Shown piece after piece: positions 51,069 to 59,955 of a stretch of DNA of 64,000 nt; the first letter of the stretch is position 1, and each line of letters begins with the position of its first letter. A program made the translations under genes and the position numbers. The stretch lies in contig NZ_QRHA01000011.1 of assembly GCF_003367475.1 (NCBI RefSeq), positions 49,468-113,467 on the forward strand. Direction: 5' to 3'. The notes beneath the pieces were generated by a model. That model was not told where the DNA came from. It ran no database searches and worked only from the letters and a program-made list of their open reading frames with translations. Source of the DNA: Alteromonas aestuariivivens. GTDB lineage: Bacteria; Pseudomonadota; Gammaproteobacteria; Enterobacterales; Alteromonadaceae.

Positions 51069-54000
51069 ATGTTGGTCCTTCGAGGCGCTCCCGCACTGTC
51101 AGATTTTAGACAAACTAAACTTATTCATCAGTTGGGTCAATCCGGAGTAAAGGTGAAAGCCATTTACGCCGAATACGTTCACCTGGTTGAGGCAAATTCT
51201 GAACTGGATGAAAGCGCCCGCCAGACACTGGATAAGCTTCTGACTTACGGACCAAAGAAGCACAGCCAGCAACCGGAAGGGCGTTTGTTTTTTGTCACGC
51301 CAAGGGCCGGCACTATTTCCCCCTGGTCCTCGAAAGCGACTGACATTGCACACAACTGCGGATTGCAGACAATAGAGCGCATCGAGCGCGGATGTGCGTA
51401 CTACGTTGAACTTGATACCCCCTGGAATGAACAAACCGAGGCCGAAGTTAAAGCCGCGTTGCACGATCGGATGACGGAGCAGGTGTTTGATGAACTGGAT
51501 CAGGCGCATGTGTTATTCGAACACGCACAAGGCAGGACGTTCAGCTCAGTGGACATTCTGGGGAGTGGAAAGCAGGCCCTGATTGACGCCAATCAGACTA
51601 TGGGGCTGGCATTGGCGGACGACGAAATCGACTACCTGTTTGACAGCTTCTCCCGTCTGGGGCGCAACCCCAACGATGTTGAGCTGTATATGTTCGCGCA
51701 GGCGAACTCTGAGCACTGCCGACACAAAATATTCAACGCCAGCTGGACCATCGACGGTGCTGACAAGAACAAGTCCCTGTTCAAAATGATAAAAAATACG
51801 TTTGAACTGTGCCCGGACAACGTTTATTCCGCCTACAAAGACAATGCGGCGGTAATGGAAGGATGGCAGGCCGGGCGTTTCTTCCCGGATCCCCAGTCTC
51901 ATCAGTACCAGTATCATCATGAGAACATTGATATTCTCATGAAAGTGGAAACCCACAATCACCCAACTGCCATTTCTCCTTTTCCGGGGGCGGCCACCGG
52001 TTCCGGCGGTGAAATTCGCGATGAAGGTGCCACGGGAAGAGGTTCCAAACCCAAGGCCGGGCTGGTGGGTTTCAGCGTTTCAAACCTTCGTATTCCTGGC
52101 GCCGAGCAGCCATGGGAACAGCAGTACGGCAAGCCACAGCGAATTGTCAGTGCGCTTGATATCATGATTGATGGCCCACTGGGTGGTGCCGCATTTAACA
52201 ATGAATTTGGCCGGCCTGCGTTGCTGGGTTACTTCCGCACGTATGAACAGCAGGTGAGCAGTTTCAATGGTGTGGAGGTACGCGGCTATCACAAACCAAT
52301 TATGCTGGCCGGTGGTCTGGGTAACATTCGTCGCTCCCATATTGAGAAAGGTGAAATTACCGTTGGCGCAAAACTGATAGTGTTGGGCGGCCCGGCCATG
52401 AACATTGGCCTGGGGGGCGGAGCAGCGTCGTCCATGGCATCAGGGCAATCCAATGAGGATTTGGATTTTGCGTCGGTACAGCGTGACAACCCGGAAATGG
52501 AACGTCGCTGTCAGGAAGTCATTGACGCCTGCTGGCAGCTTGGCGACAACAACCCCATTCAATTTATTCACGATGTGGGCGCTGGTGGTTTGTCCAATGC
52601 ATTGCCTGAGTTGGTAAATGATGGTGGTCGGGGCGGTAAGTTTGAACTTCGCAAAGTGCTGTCAGACGAACCGGGAATGACGCCACTCGAACTCTGGTGT
52701 AACGAGTCTCAGGAACGTTACGTTTTGTCCGTCGCGCCTGAAAATCTCGCGACTTTTGAGGCCATCTGCCGGCGTGAACGGGCACCGTTTGCCGTAGTGG
52801 GTGAGGCAACGGAGGAGCAGCATCTGTTGCTCAACGACGAGCAATTCGACAACCAGCCTATCGATATGCCGTTGGATGTTTTATTGGGCAAGCCGCCCAA
52901 AATGCATCGAAGTGTGGAATCAGGGCAGGTGTCTCCTGCCGCATTTGATACCCGTTCAATTGATGTACAGCAGGCCGCAGAGCGACTGCTGCGCCTGCCA
53001 ACCATTGCCGAAAAAACTTTCCTGATCACCATTGGTGACCGCTCGGTAACCGGGTTGGTAAGCCGTGATCAGATGGTGGGGCCGTGGCAAATTCCTGTTG
53101 CAGACGTTGCGGTCACCGCAACCGCCTTTGATACCTATCATGGTGAAGCCATGTCGATGGGGGAACGCACACCGGTTGCGCTATTGTCCCATGCCGCTTC
53201 TGCACGTTTGGCGGTAGGGGAAGCGTTAACTAACATCAGTGCTGCGCACATTGGTGATATCAAGCGCATCAAACTGTCCGCCAACTGGATGGCCGCTGCT
53301 GGCCACCCAGGTGAGGATGCAGGTTTGTATGAAGCTGTGCACGCGGTTGGTGAAGAGCTTTGTCCGGCATTGGGGCTGACGATTCCGGTTGGCAAAGACT
53401 CAATGTCGATGAAAACAGCGTGGCAGGACGAGAATGGTGAAGACAAGGCGGTAACTGCACCGTTGTCACTGGTGATTTCTGCCTTTGGTGCGGTAACCGA
53501 CATTCGCAAAACGGTCACTCCCCAATTACGCACCGATAAGGGCGACAGCCAGCTTTGGCTGATCGACCTAGGGGCAGGCAAGAACCGCCTTGGTGGCAGC
53601 TGTCTGGCTCAGGTTTATGGCCAGTTGGGTGATCAACCTGCGGATGTGGATGACCCTGCTAAACTTCTGGGCTTTTTCAATGCGATCCAGGCCATGTTGC
53701 AGCAGGATCTGTTGCTGGCTTACCACGACCGTTCTGATGGTGGTTTGTTTGCCACGGTTGCTGAAATGGCCTTTGCCGGCAAGACTGGCGTTACCGCAAA
53801 GCTGGACGGATTGGGTGATGACCACACTGCAGCCCTGTTCAGTGAAGAGCTGGGAGCGGTGGTTCAGATCAAAGCGTCTGATGTTGAAGCGTTTAAGGCT
53901 CTGTTGGCCGAGCATGGCCTGACGGCACTTAGCCATCAGATAGGTGCGCTGAACGACCGCGATCTTGTTGAGTTTGTTGCAAACGGCCAGACAGTGTTGG

Positions 54001-54965
54001 CAGAAGCTCGTACTGTGCTGAGAACCATTTGGGCAGAAACAACCCACAACATGCAGCGGTTGCGTGATAACCCGGTGTGTGCAGACGAGGAACATGCAGC
54101 CAAGCAGGACGCTTCCGACCCAGGGTTGCATGCCGCTTTGACTTATGACGTCAGTGAAGATGTGGCAGCGCCTTACATTGCCAGAGGTGTGCAGCCAGAA
54201 GTGGCGATTTTGCGTGAGCAGGGCGTTAACTCGCATCTTGAAATGGCCGCCGCTTTCACGCGAGCCGGTTTTAATGCGGTTGATGTGCACATGAGTGACA
54301 TTCTTGCCGGACGAGTTGAACTTGAGCGGTTTGCCGGCCTAGCTGCCTGTGGCGGTTTCTCCTATGGGGACGTCTTGGGGGCCGGCGAAGGCTGGGCAAA
54401 ATCCATTTTGTTTAACAGCCGGGCAAGGGATCAGTTCGAGGCGTTTTTCAACCGTAAAGACACATTCAGTCTTGGTGTGTGTAATGGTTGCCAGATGCTG
54501 TCGAACCTGAAATCGTTAATACCCGGTACCGAGCACTGGCCTCATTTTGTCACCAACCTTTCTGAGCGCTTCGAAGCGAGGGTTGCGATGGTTGAGGTAA
54601 CGGATTCGGCTTCGGTATTGCTAAAGGGCATGCAGGGGTCACGTATGCCAATTGCTGTGTCTCACGGTGAAGGTCAGGCTGAATTTGCCAGCGAAGCGGC
54701 ATTGTCTCATATTCAGCAGGCAAACCAGGTTGCTCTAAGATACGTTGACAACTTCGGTAATGTAGCTTCCCGCTATCCGGCAAACCCCAATGGCTCTCCG
54801 CTGGGGATCACCGGGCTGACCAGTGACGATGGCCGTTGTACCATTATGATGCCACACCCTGAGCGCGTTTTCAGAACCGTGGCCAATTCCTGGCGGCCGG
54901 ATGACTGGCAGGAAGACGGTGCTTGGATGCGAATATTCAGAAATGCGCGGGTTTTTGTGGGTTAA
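51069..54965 (+). CDS. purL: Phosphoribosylformylglycinamidine synthase
   Basis: The large-type PurL (1298 aa; E. coli 1295) makes FGAM from FGAR, glutamine and ATP in purine synthesis. Order: N-terminal PurS-like domain, linker, two AIRS-like halves ([20 protein letters not shown] and [13 protein letters not shown]), and a C-terminal class I glutaminase with nucleophile Cys in GVCNGCQML and His-Glu in [11 protein letters not shown] hairpin terminator follows, so it is transcribed alone. Confidence 0.98.
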   Translation: MLVLRGAPALSDFRQTKLIHQLGQSGVKVKAIYAEYVHLVEANSELDESARQTLDKLLTYGPKKHSQQPEGRLFFVTPRAGTISPWSSKATDIAHNCGLQTIERIERGCAYYVELDTPWNEQTEAEVKAALHDRMTEQVFDELDQAHVLFEHAQGRTFSSVDILGSGKQALIDANQTMGLALADDEIDYLFDSFSRLGRNPNDVELYMFAQANSEHCRHKIFNASWTIDGADKNKSLFKMIKNTFELCPDNVYSAYKDNAAVMEGWQAGRFFPDPQSHQYQYHHENIDILMKVETHNHPTAISPFPGAATGSGGEIRDEGATGRGSKPKAGLVGFSVSNLRIPGAEQPWEQQYGKPQRIVSALDIMIDGPLGGAAFNNEFGRPALLGYFRTYEQQVSSFNGVEVRGYHKPIMLAGGLGNIRRSHIEKGEITVGAKLIVLGGPAMNIGLGGGAASSMASGQSNEDLDFASVQRDNPEMERRCQEVIDACWQLGDNNPIQFIHDVGAGGLSNALPELVNDGGRGGKFELRKVLSDEPGMTPLELWCNESQERYVLSVAPENLATFEAICRRERAPFAVVGEATEEQHLLLNDEQFDNQPIDMPLDVLLGKPPKMHRSVESGQVSPAAFDTRSIDVQQAAERLLRLPTIAEKTFLITIGDRSVTGLVSRDQMVGPWQIPVADVAVTATAFDTYHGEAMSMGERTPVALLSHAASARLAVGEALTNISAAHIGDIKRIKLSANWMAAAGHPGEDAGLYEAVHAVGEELCPALGLTIPVGKDSMSMKTAWQDENGEDKAVTAPLSLVISAFGAVTDIRKTVTPQLRTDKGDSQLWLIDLGAGKNRLGGSCLAQVYGQLGDQPADVDDPAKLLGFFNAIQAMLQQDLLLAYHDRSDGGLFATVAEMAFAGKTGVTAKLDGLGDDHTAALFSEELGAVVQIKASDVEAFKALLAEHGLTALSHQIGALNDRDLVEFVANGQTVLAEARTVLRTIWAETTHNMQRLRDNPVCADEEHAAKQDASDPGLHAALTYDVSEDVAAPYIARGVQPEVAILREQGVNSHLEMAAAFTRAGFNAVDVHMSDILAGRVELERFAGLAACGGFSYGDVLGAGEGWAKSILFNSRARDQFEAFFNRKDTFSLGVCNGCQMLSNLKSLIPGTEHWPHFVTNLSERFEARVAMVEVTDSASVLLKGMQGSRMPIAVSHGEGQAEFASEAALSHIQQANQVALRYVDNFGNVASRYPANPNGSPLGITGLTSDDGRCTIMMPHPERVFRTVANSWRPDDWQEDGAWMRIFRNARVFVG

Positions 54966-54978
54966 TAGTTTGCGTAAT

Positions 54979-55025
54979 GAAGATAAGGTGCTAAAAATTT
55001 GAACAGGCACCTTGTCTTCGTTTTC
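54979..55025 (+). terminator. Terminator after purL
   Basis: A 13-base arm, GAAGATAAGGTGC, pairs with GCACCTTGTCTTC apart from one mismatch, around a 15-base loop, then GTTTTC. It starts 14 bases after the purL stop. Confidence 0.75.
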
Positions 55026-55092
55026 TCAGTGATCTAAAGTGTCCTAGCTAGGATTGCGTTTGGTTACAAGGACTTGTGTTCTGACGGGTTTG

Positions 55093-55118
55093 AAAAAACT
55101 ACGAAGTGTAGTTTTTTT
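55093..55118 (+). terminator. Hairpin with T-run just before a small ORF
   Basis: AAAACTAC, loop GAAGT, GTAGTTTT within a longer A/T-paired stem, continuing into T. It has the form of an intrinsic terminator and lies 16 bases before the start of the 44-aa ORF, so it could instead act as an attenuator for that gene. Confidence 0.6.
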
Positions 55119-55134
55119 ACAATAAGAGACGACT

Positions 55135-55269
55135 ATGAATCGTTCATCGAAAGGGTTTGGCTTGACCGGCGTTGCGATTGCTGTTGTCTTGATGTTTGTG
55201 ACAGCAGTATTCAGTTCGTCTGCTAACTCTGCAGATTTAAGTGCCAAGCAGGTTGTGTTCGCTAATTAA
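55135..55269 (+). CDS. Small exported or membrane peptide, 44 aa
   Basis: ATG at 55135 after AAGAGACGACT opens MNRSSKGFGLTGVAIAVVLM, then FVTAVFSSSANSADLSAKQ and a short tail. The layout is n-region, ~17-residue hydrophobic core, and a possible signal-peptidase site near ANSA, leaving a mature peptide of only about 12 residues; alternatively it stays as a single-pass membrane peptide. No family recognised. It lies between an intrinsic terminator and the end of the convergent smrA gene. Confidence 0.5.
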   Translation: MNRSSKGFGLTGVAIAVVLMFVTAVFSSSANSADLSAKQVVFAN

Positions 55270-55370
55270 CAGCAAAACCTGTTGGCTTGGGGAAAAACAA
55301 GGCGTATATTTCAGCCTCTTTTTCTAATTCGGCATCTTCTGTCGTGGTTTTCTGCACCCTAAATTAGGGC

Positions 55371-55955
55371 TTAACGCCTTCTGTTCAGTTCCCGATTTAT
55401 CTGTTTTTGCTGCGGATGCTTTTTCAGCAATACGTAAGTTGCTCCCAGTCCGCCGTGCTGCGGTTGCGCGGTATGAAAAGCAATGACTTCCTCCAGTTCC
55501 AGCAACCAATGAGCCAGATAGCTTTTCTTCAGTGCCGGGAAGGGTTTACTTTGTTCGCCCCTTCCGTGCTGGATCAGTATGGCCCGCATTCCTCGCTCGT
55601 GACCGCTAATTATGCTCTGGTAGACGGCCTCTCTGGATTGTTCCAGCGTCATGCCTTTGAGTGATAGCCGTAGTTCCAGAGTGTACTTGCCCTGGCGCAA
55701 ATTTTTGAACACCCCATCCTGGATCCCAGGCTGTTGATGGCTCAGATAATCATCTGGCCTGAGTGGCTTTACACCTTCCATACTCAGAGGGTTTAAATGT
55801 TTACTGTGAGTAGCCTGAGCCGAAGCGCGTTTCAGCTTTTGGGCCAGACTGTCTGACGGGGAGTGGTGGTAAACCTTATCGTCACCGGATAATGGTTGAA
55901 CGTCTCCCATTTCCTGCATAAACGATTGTAAACCATTCTTATCCGGTTCATTCAT
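55371..55955 (-). CDS. smrA: Smr-domain DNA endonuclease SmrA
   Basis: A 194-aa protein: a divergent N-terminal half (PLSGDDKVYHHSPSDSLAQK; PLRPDDYLSHQQPGIQDGVF), then a C-terminal Smr domain with LELRLSLKGMTLEQSREAV, ILIQHGRGEQS and HGGLGATYVLL. Smr domains nick DNA or, in other families, cleave RNA. The canonical LDLHG is altered to LRLSLKG here, so the usual first histidine is replaced, while HGRG is intact. Gene symbol by resemblance to E. coli SmrA (~187 aa). Confidence 0.85.
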   Translation of the reverse strand: MNEPDKNGLQSFMQEMGDVQPLSGDDKVYHHSPSDSLAQKLKRASAQATHSKHLNPLSMEGVKPLRPDDYLSHQQPGIQDGVFKNLRQGKYTLELRLSLKGMTLEQSREAVYQSIISGHERGMRAILIQHGRGEQSKPFPALKKSYLAHWLLELEEVIAFHTAQPQHGGLGATYVLLKKHPQQKQINRELNRRR

Positions 55956-56012
55956 AACGCAATTCTTTTTTTTCGCCCGCTACACTGAGCCCATGGGGAG
56001 TATATCGGTGTA

Positions 56013-56171
56013 ATGGCTGGATTGAATTTATTGCAACTTAAGCAGAATATAGGGGCAGTTGGGCGACAATCAACCACAAAAGATGAGGCTGGCAATTCAG
56101 AGGTGTATTGCTGGCTTGGGTGCGCTATATTGGCCGCTCAAAAACAACAATGTCACTTTGAAAGCAAATAA
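56013..56171 (+). CDS. Possible small ORF upstream of the GT25 gene
   Basis: A 52-aa frame (MAGLNLLQLKQNIGAVGRQS, then WLGCAILAAQKQQCHFESK) ends seven bases before the glycosyltransferase ATG, which would suit coupling. It has a weak SD (GGGGAG, 12 bases upstream) and no recognisable family. It competes with a different frame that extends the glycosyltransferase upstream. May be chance. Confidence 0.25.
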   Translation: MAGLNLLQLKQNIGAVGRQSTTKDEAGNSEVYCWLGCAILAAQKQQCHFESK

Positions 56172-56178
56172 ACTAGTC

Positions 56179-56934
56179 ATGCAAACACCTGTGTATTTAA
56201 TCAATTTGGACAGCAGTGTCGACCGCTACGAAAAGAGTAAAGCGCGCCTGACTCAAGCAGGCGTCACCTTCAATCGTTTCTCCGCCGTTCACGGTGCTTC
56301 GCTGGCTCCGCAGGAATTGAATGGGCATTACAGCGAAAACCTTAACCGTCAGCAGTATCATAAGGCTTTGACCAAGGGGGAAATCGGGTGCTACATGAGC
56401 CACCGGAAAGTGTGGCAGTTAATTGCCTCAGGGTCCTCGCCGTACGGTGTTGTACTGGAGGATGATATTGAAATAGTGGGGAACTTACCTGGCGCTCTGA
56501 AAACCATAGATGCACTTAAGTTTGACTGGGATATCATCAAGCTTTCAGGCTATAAGAATGCCCAGCGAAAAGTGGTGTTCGCACATTCATTGAGTGATGC
56601 CTTTAAGCTGGTGATTCATGCCAAGCCAATGACCGGATGCGCAGCCTATGCCCTGAAAAAACAGGCGGCTCAACAATTGATAGCCGCAACAGAAAAATTT
56701 GGCAGGCCCGTGGACACCGACATTCAGCATTTTTGGGAAAAAGGCATCTCTGTTTTTTCCTTGATGCCTTACCCGGTTAGGCAGGATCTCAGTTATGACA
56801 GCGACATTAAGTCCATGCAGGGCAGGCAGAAGAGTCACAAACTGCGCCGAATCAAACAGCAACTGGTGACGTTTTTCAAAAATAAATCTGCAATTGAACA
56901 GCAAATTCGAAAGTTTAAAAGTGCGATAAAATAA
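56179..56934 (+). CDS. Glycosyltransferase family 25 (LPS-type)
   Basis: A 251-aa enzyme of the LPS beta-galactosyltransferase family: TPVYLINLDSSVDRYEKSKA at the start, KGEIGCYMSHRKVWQLIA, then VVLEDDIEIV, the acidic donor and metal site. It probably adds a sugar to LPS core or O-antigen. ATG at 56179 is chosen because the family begins with this strand; the frame continues upstream to 56059 with unrelated residues. There is no strong SD. It is the last backbone gene before the accessory region; the tRNA remnant begins 58 bases after its stop. Confidence 0.85.
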   Translation: MQTPVYLINLDSSVDRYEKSKARLTQAGVTFNRFSAVHGASLAPQELNGHYSENLNRQQYHKALTKGEIGCYMSHRKVWQLIASGSSPYGVVLEDDIEIVGNLPGALKTIDALKFDWDIIKLSGYKNAQRKVVFAHSLSDAFKLVIHAKPMTGCAAYALKKQAAQQLIAATEKFGRPVDTDIQHFWEKGISVFSLMPYPVRQDLSYDSDIKSMQGRQKSHKLRRIKQQLVTFFKNKSAIEQQIRKFKSAIK

Positions 56935-56991
56935 GCCGGGGGTATTCTGGCTACGTTCAGAAATACTTCCATGGGGAAGTTGGCAAGTAAT

Positions 56992-57035
56992 TGGCGTCCC
57001 CACCGCGACTTGAACGCAGATCTAAAGCTTAGGAG
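56992..57035 (-). pseudogene. 3' half of a tRNA-Arg(CCT), left attachment-site remnant
   Basis: Read on the minus strand: the anticodon loop CTCCTAA, a half anticodon stem (GCTTT), a T-arm with CTGCG/CGCGG around TTCAAGT, the acceptor strand TGGGGAC, discriminator G and CCA. No anticodon 5' stem or D-arm precedes it; sequence turns AT-rich at once. The break in the anticodon loop is a typical crossover point for tyrosine integrases at tRNA genes. It differs from the intact tRNA-Arg(CCT) at 63321 in the T-arm and is in the opposite orientation. Confidence 0.8.
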
Positions 57036-57040
57036 GCGCA

Positions 57041-57068
57041 AGTTAAAATGTATATATATATTTTAACT
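57041..57068. repeat. AT-rich inverted repeat at the element's left end
   Basis: AGTTAAAAT and ATTTTAACT flank a TA-alternating centre of ten bases, starting six bases inside the junction with the tRNA remnant. Possible recombinase arm site, origin element or terminator. Confidence 0.6.
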
Positions 57069-57107
57069 GTCTGATTATATTAATAATAAAATGTTTTTCG
57101 TGTTGGT

Positions 57108-57124
57108 CTATAGTGCACCTATAG
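57108..57124. promoter_or_regulatory. Short palindrome, candidate nick or operator site
   Basis: CTATAG, TGCAC, CTATAG. The TATAGTG portion resembles the pMV158-type MobV nick region (TAGTGTG/TTA), and it lies upstream of a MobV-like gene. It could equally be a regulator site. Confidence 0.3.
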
Positions 57125-57138
57125 TTTAAATGGCAGTT

Positions 57139-57189
57139 ACCGCTATGAACCGACTCGGCGTATTCCATACGCTCGCTATAAATAGCGGT
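57139..57189. repeat. Concentric nested inverted repeats upstream of mob
   Basis: Outer arms ACCGCTAT (57139-57146) and ATAGCGGT (57182-57189) enclose an inner hairpin GCGTA/TACGC (57158-57172, loop TTCCA) with almost the same centre. This is a GC-richer island in AT-rich DNA. The shape suits a cruciform oriT, single-strand origin or attP. Function inferred. Confidence 0.5.
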
Positions 57190-57243
57190 CGGCACAGCAA
57201 GCTGCGAACATCGGCGCTAACTAACCAAGAGGATCTGAACTGT

Positions 57244-58032
57244 ATGATTTCTCAATTTATACATCTAGAGGAATATGGCTATGTGCATCTTTCAAATAAG
57301 AGACCGAGTATATTTAATATACTGAAAGAAGCAGGTAGGGAGCCTAATTATTGCAAGCACGTTAAAAATGCAAGAAGACCAGTGATACTGGAGGGTATGT
57401 CTCCAGAATGCATAGATGAAGAACTGAGAGAATTAGTAAGAAATATTAAACATAATGGTAGAAAAATAAGAAAAGATAGTAAAGTGGTAATTGGAGGCGT
57501 AGCATCATTTCCTGTTAGAACAAATTCTATAAATTCTAAGGGTGAATTAATCGACTGGTGTTCAGATACATTGATTTTTTTAAAGAAAGAGTTTGGTAAA
57601 TCATTTAAATCAGCTGTTTTACATATGGATGAGGAATATCCTCATATTCATTTTTATTGTTACTGCGAAGATACACTGAGATTGGACGGTTTTCACCCAG
57701 CTTACCTTGAGAAGAAAAAAGAGAAAGTTAAAAGGAAAAAAAAGCAAGCTTTTAAAAAAGGTCTATGTTTATTTCTAGATCGCTACCACTCAGATGTAAG
57801 TTCAAGTTTCGGACATAAAAGATACAATAAAAAAAGAAGAAGACTTGATAGAGATAGTTATTTAGGATTAAAAGAAGTTGAAAATGAAATTGATAATAAA
57901 AGGGAAGAGCTTGAGCGTTTAAATATTAAATTTAATAAATTGAAAAACTCCTATCTGTATTTAAGGAGTTTTATTAAAAATATAAAAGTTAAAGCTAAAT
58001 ACGCGTATCGTAAAAATAGACTAAGTGTTTGA
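57244..58032 (+). CDS. MobV/Pre-like relaxase
   Basis: A 262-aa protein whose central motif HMDEEYPHIHFY (H127, H134, H136) matches the HxDE...PHxH metal-binding motif of MobV/Pre plasmid mobilisation enzymes, which nick oriT and covalently hold the DNA end. The C-terminus is strongly basic with a coiled coil (residues ~200-245). ATG at 57244 is preferred, since an upstream 38-residue extension covers the nested inverted repeats and differs in composition; AGAGGA lies ten bases upstream. At 262 aa it is shorter than many MobV proteins. Convergent with the small ssDNA-binding gene. Confidence 0.72.
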   Translation: MISQFIHLEEYGYVHLSNKRPSIFNILKEAGREPNYCKHVKNARRPVILEGMSPECIDEELRELVRNIKHNGRKIRKDSKVVIGGVASFPVRTNSINSKGELIDWCSDTLIFLKKEFGKSFKSAVLHMDEEYPHIHFYCYCEDTLRLDGFHPAYLEKKKEKVKRKKKQAFKKGLCLFLDRYHSDVSSSFGHKRYNKKRRRLDRDSYLGLKEVENEIDNKREELERLNIKFNKLKNSYLYLRSFIKNIKVKAKYAYRKNRLSV

Positions 58033-58035
58033 AGT

Positions 58036-58314
58036 TTAGTTTAATTGAATATCTAATACCCTAAACCTATTTGCCTTAATATCTGTAGTAATTTTCAACT
58101 GCGCATTTACCGGAAAGTCGAAAGACTTTGCTTTATCAAATATTTTCTCACTAATGCTAAGTTCAGAGCCTTCAAGCCCAAAACATTCCCCCGCCTCACC
58201 GAAACAGCTAGCATCAGTAGCTACATGTAATTTACAGACATCATAATATTTTCCTGTCTTTTTAGACTTTCCTTTGGAGCGAGAAGCGCCAAGCACGAGA
58301 ATTTTTTGATTCAT
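58036..58314 (-). CDS. Small ssDNA-binding-like protein
   Basis: 92 aa: MNQKILVLGASRSKGKSKKT, a tyrosine-containing turn (GKYYDVCKLHV), a middle region with two cysteines, and a final beta pattern (NAQLKITTDIKANRFRVLDI). Size and predicted all-beta layout fit the gene-V/RstB-like ssDNA-binding proteins that accompany rolling-circle Rep genes in filamentous phages. ATG at 58314 follows AGGAG at good spacing; an upstream extension crosses the SOS box and is rejected. Divergent from rep, sharing the LexA box. Assignment rests on size, pattern and context. Confidence 0.5.
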   Translation of the reverse strand: MNQKILVLGASRSKGKSKKTGKYYDVCKLHVATDASCFGEAGECFGLEGSELSISEKIFDKAKSFDFPVNAQLKITTDIKANRFRVLDIQLN

Positions 58315-58337
58315 ATGTGTTACTCCTATACCATATA

Positions 58338-58353
58338 CTGTATAAGTATACAG
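58338..58353. promoter_or_regulatory. LexA (SOS) box between the ssDNA-binding gene and rep
   Basis: CTGTATAAGTATACAG is a perfect match to the LexA core CTGT-N8-ACAG, with a nearly perfect palindromic centre and a preceding TA. It sits in the 82-base divergent intergenic region, 24 bases from one start codon and 43 from the other. Inferred: LexA represses one or both genes until DNA damage. Confidence 0.85.
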
Positions 58354-58396
58354 CTTTATTTTTATAAAGCAATAAAAACATAGGCTTATAGTATAA

Positions 58397-59845
58397 ATGA
58401 GTAATTTCCAAGAGCAGGATGATGACATATATTCACTGGTAGTAGATGCCATTTTTGAATCACTTGTAAGTGTTTCGGTAGACCATTTTGGCGAACGAAA
58501 GACTTTAAACATTTTTAACCATACGGTTTCAGTGCACCATGAAGCAATAGAAATGTTTGAAAATGACTTCTCTGTTGGAGGGATTAGACGCGCGGCAGAG
58601 AAAATTCACTCTGTTATTCATCAGAGAATCTTGAGCGCTGGTAATGAGGACGACCTAGAAAAGTTAAAACTAGAAATAGCAGAAAGCTATCCATTCCTAA
58701 GAATGCACTTATCTAAGAGTACATGGCTCGCCCGAATAGAAAATTTTACCATTGTGAGAAGAGGATTGAGTAAGCTAGCAGGAAAGGTATTACTGCATAG
58801 GCAAACAAGCAGCGGCACTGAATCGTACGTATCAAATCAAATAGTGGGCAATCAAATCCATACAGACTCCGCTAACGACGCTTGGAAAAATAGACATAAT
58901 CTTCAGAGCACAAGCTATAGGATACCACTAGTTAGAGAGCAGTTAGAGATAAGGGCAAAGGAAATCTATGCGCTTTCAAAAGCTATGGAGTGCATTGCAG
59001 AAGAAAATGGCATGGAGTGGATATTCCTGACAGGCACCTGCCCGCCAGAAATGCACCCCAATCCTACTATCGGTAGAAATAATTATGACGAAACTGAATT
59101 GCATAACGCATGTAAATGGCTTGGAGATCAGTGGAAAAAGTTTCGAGCTGGTTTGTCTAAAAACAATATTTCTATGTCGGAGTCCACATGTTTTGGGTTA
59201 AGAACATTGGAGCCTCACCGAGATGGCTGTCCGCATATCCATGCTCTTGTCTTTATCAAAAAAGAGTATATTCCTATCGTAACGGCAGAGTTCATAAAGA
59301 GATTTGATAACTCACAGGAGTTTTTCTGTGATGGAAAAGCGATAAAAGATAAAAAAGCTAAATTTTCGACTCTAGTGAAAAAAATTGATGAAGTTGAGCA
59401 AATAAAGTGTAGAAAAGGAGCTTGGGTCGTAAAAAATGGAAGAATGTCTGGTACGGACGGTGCTGCATCACCATCATCGTACATTAACAAGTACATTACA
59501 AAGCATCTATCTTCAAAGCAGGGGGACACTGCGGTTAGGGTGAGATCATGGTTACGAGTACTGGGAGTGCGGAGCTATAGCAAATTTGGCATGAGCGCAA
59601 ATCTTACTTTATGGAAAGATCTAAGGCGAATTAAGAATAACCCTCTACCGAGTAACGAGAAGAAACTTATGGATGAAATCTTCTGTCATCCACTAATGTC
59701 AGTATCTCTCATAGAAATGAACAAAAAACAGTCATGCTTCAAATACATCTATGAAGAAAAAATAAGTCAGTTCGGTGAAAAGTACATGAAGAAAGTGGGT
59801 GTTCGAATACTTAAAACTAATGTCCTATTCACAGCCATACAGTAA
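58397..59845 (+). CDS. HUH rolling-circle replication endonuclease
   Basis: A 482-aa protein. LEPHRDGCPHIHALVFI holds the HUH metal motif (H280, H282); SSYINKYITKH supplies two tyrosines four residues apart (Y362, Y366), the paired-tyrosine arrangement of phiX174/P2 gpA-type initiators. Upstream, EWIFLTGTCPPEMHPNP fits motif 1. It should nick a replication origin and remain bound to the 5' end. Related to phage replication protein A. Expression is probably SOS-linked through the adjacent LexA box. A long hairpin follows the stop. Confidence 0.85.
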   Translation: MSNFQEQDDDIYSLVVDAIFESLVSVSVDHFGERKTLNIFNHTVSVHHEAIEMFENDFSVGGIRRAAEKIHSVIHQRILSAGNEDDLEKLKLEIAESYPFLRMHLSKSTWLARIENFTIVRRGLSKLAGKVLLHRQTSSGTESYVSNQIVGNQIHTDSANDAWKNRHNLQSTSYRIPLVREQLEIRAKEIYALSKAMECIAEENGMEWIFLTGTCPPEMHPNPTIGRNNYDETELHNACKWLGDQWKKFRAGLSKNNISMSESTCFGLRTLEPHRDGCPHIHALVFIKKEYIPIVTAEFIKRFDNSQEFFCDGKAIKDKKAKFSTLVKKIDEVEQIKCRKGAWVVKNGRMSGTDGAASPSSYINKYITKHLSSKQGDTAVRVRSWLRVLGVRSYSKFGMSANLTLWKDLRRIKNNPLPSNEKKLMDEIFCHPLMSVSLIEMNKKQSCFKYIYEEKISQFGEKYMKKVGVRILKTNVLFTAIQ

Positions 59846-59866
59846 CACCTCGCGCATCGCTGGAAA

Positions 59867-59909
59867 ACAGTAAGCGCAACTCCCCTGTACAGGAGGTTAC
59901 ACTTACTGT
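59867..59909. repeat. Long hairpin after rep
   Basis: ACAGTAAG and CTTACTGT outer arms, then AAC/GTT and an inner CCTG/CAGG stem around TA, 43 bases in all with a few mismatches. It lies 21 bases after the rep stop and 46 before drt3a. No T-tract follows. Candidates: transcription terminator or processing site, or the nicking origin of the Rep. Confidence 0.6.
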
Positions 59910-59955
59910 AGGTTATCCAAGAAAGTGATAGAGACCTAATATGTAAGGGATTATT

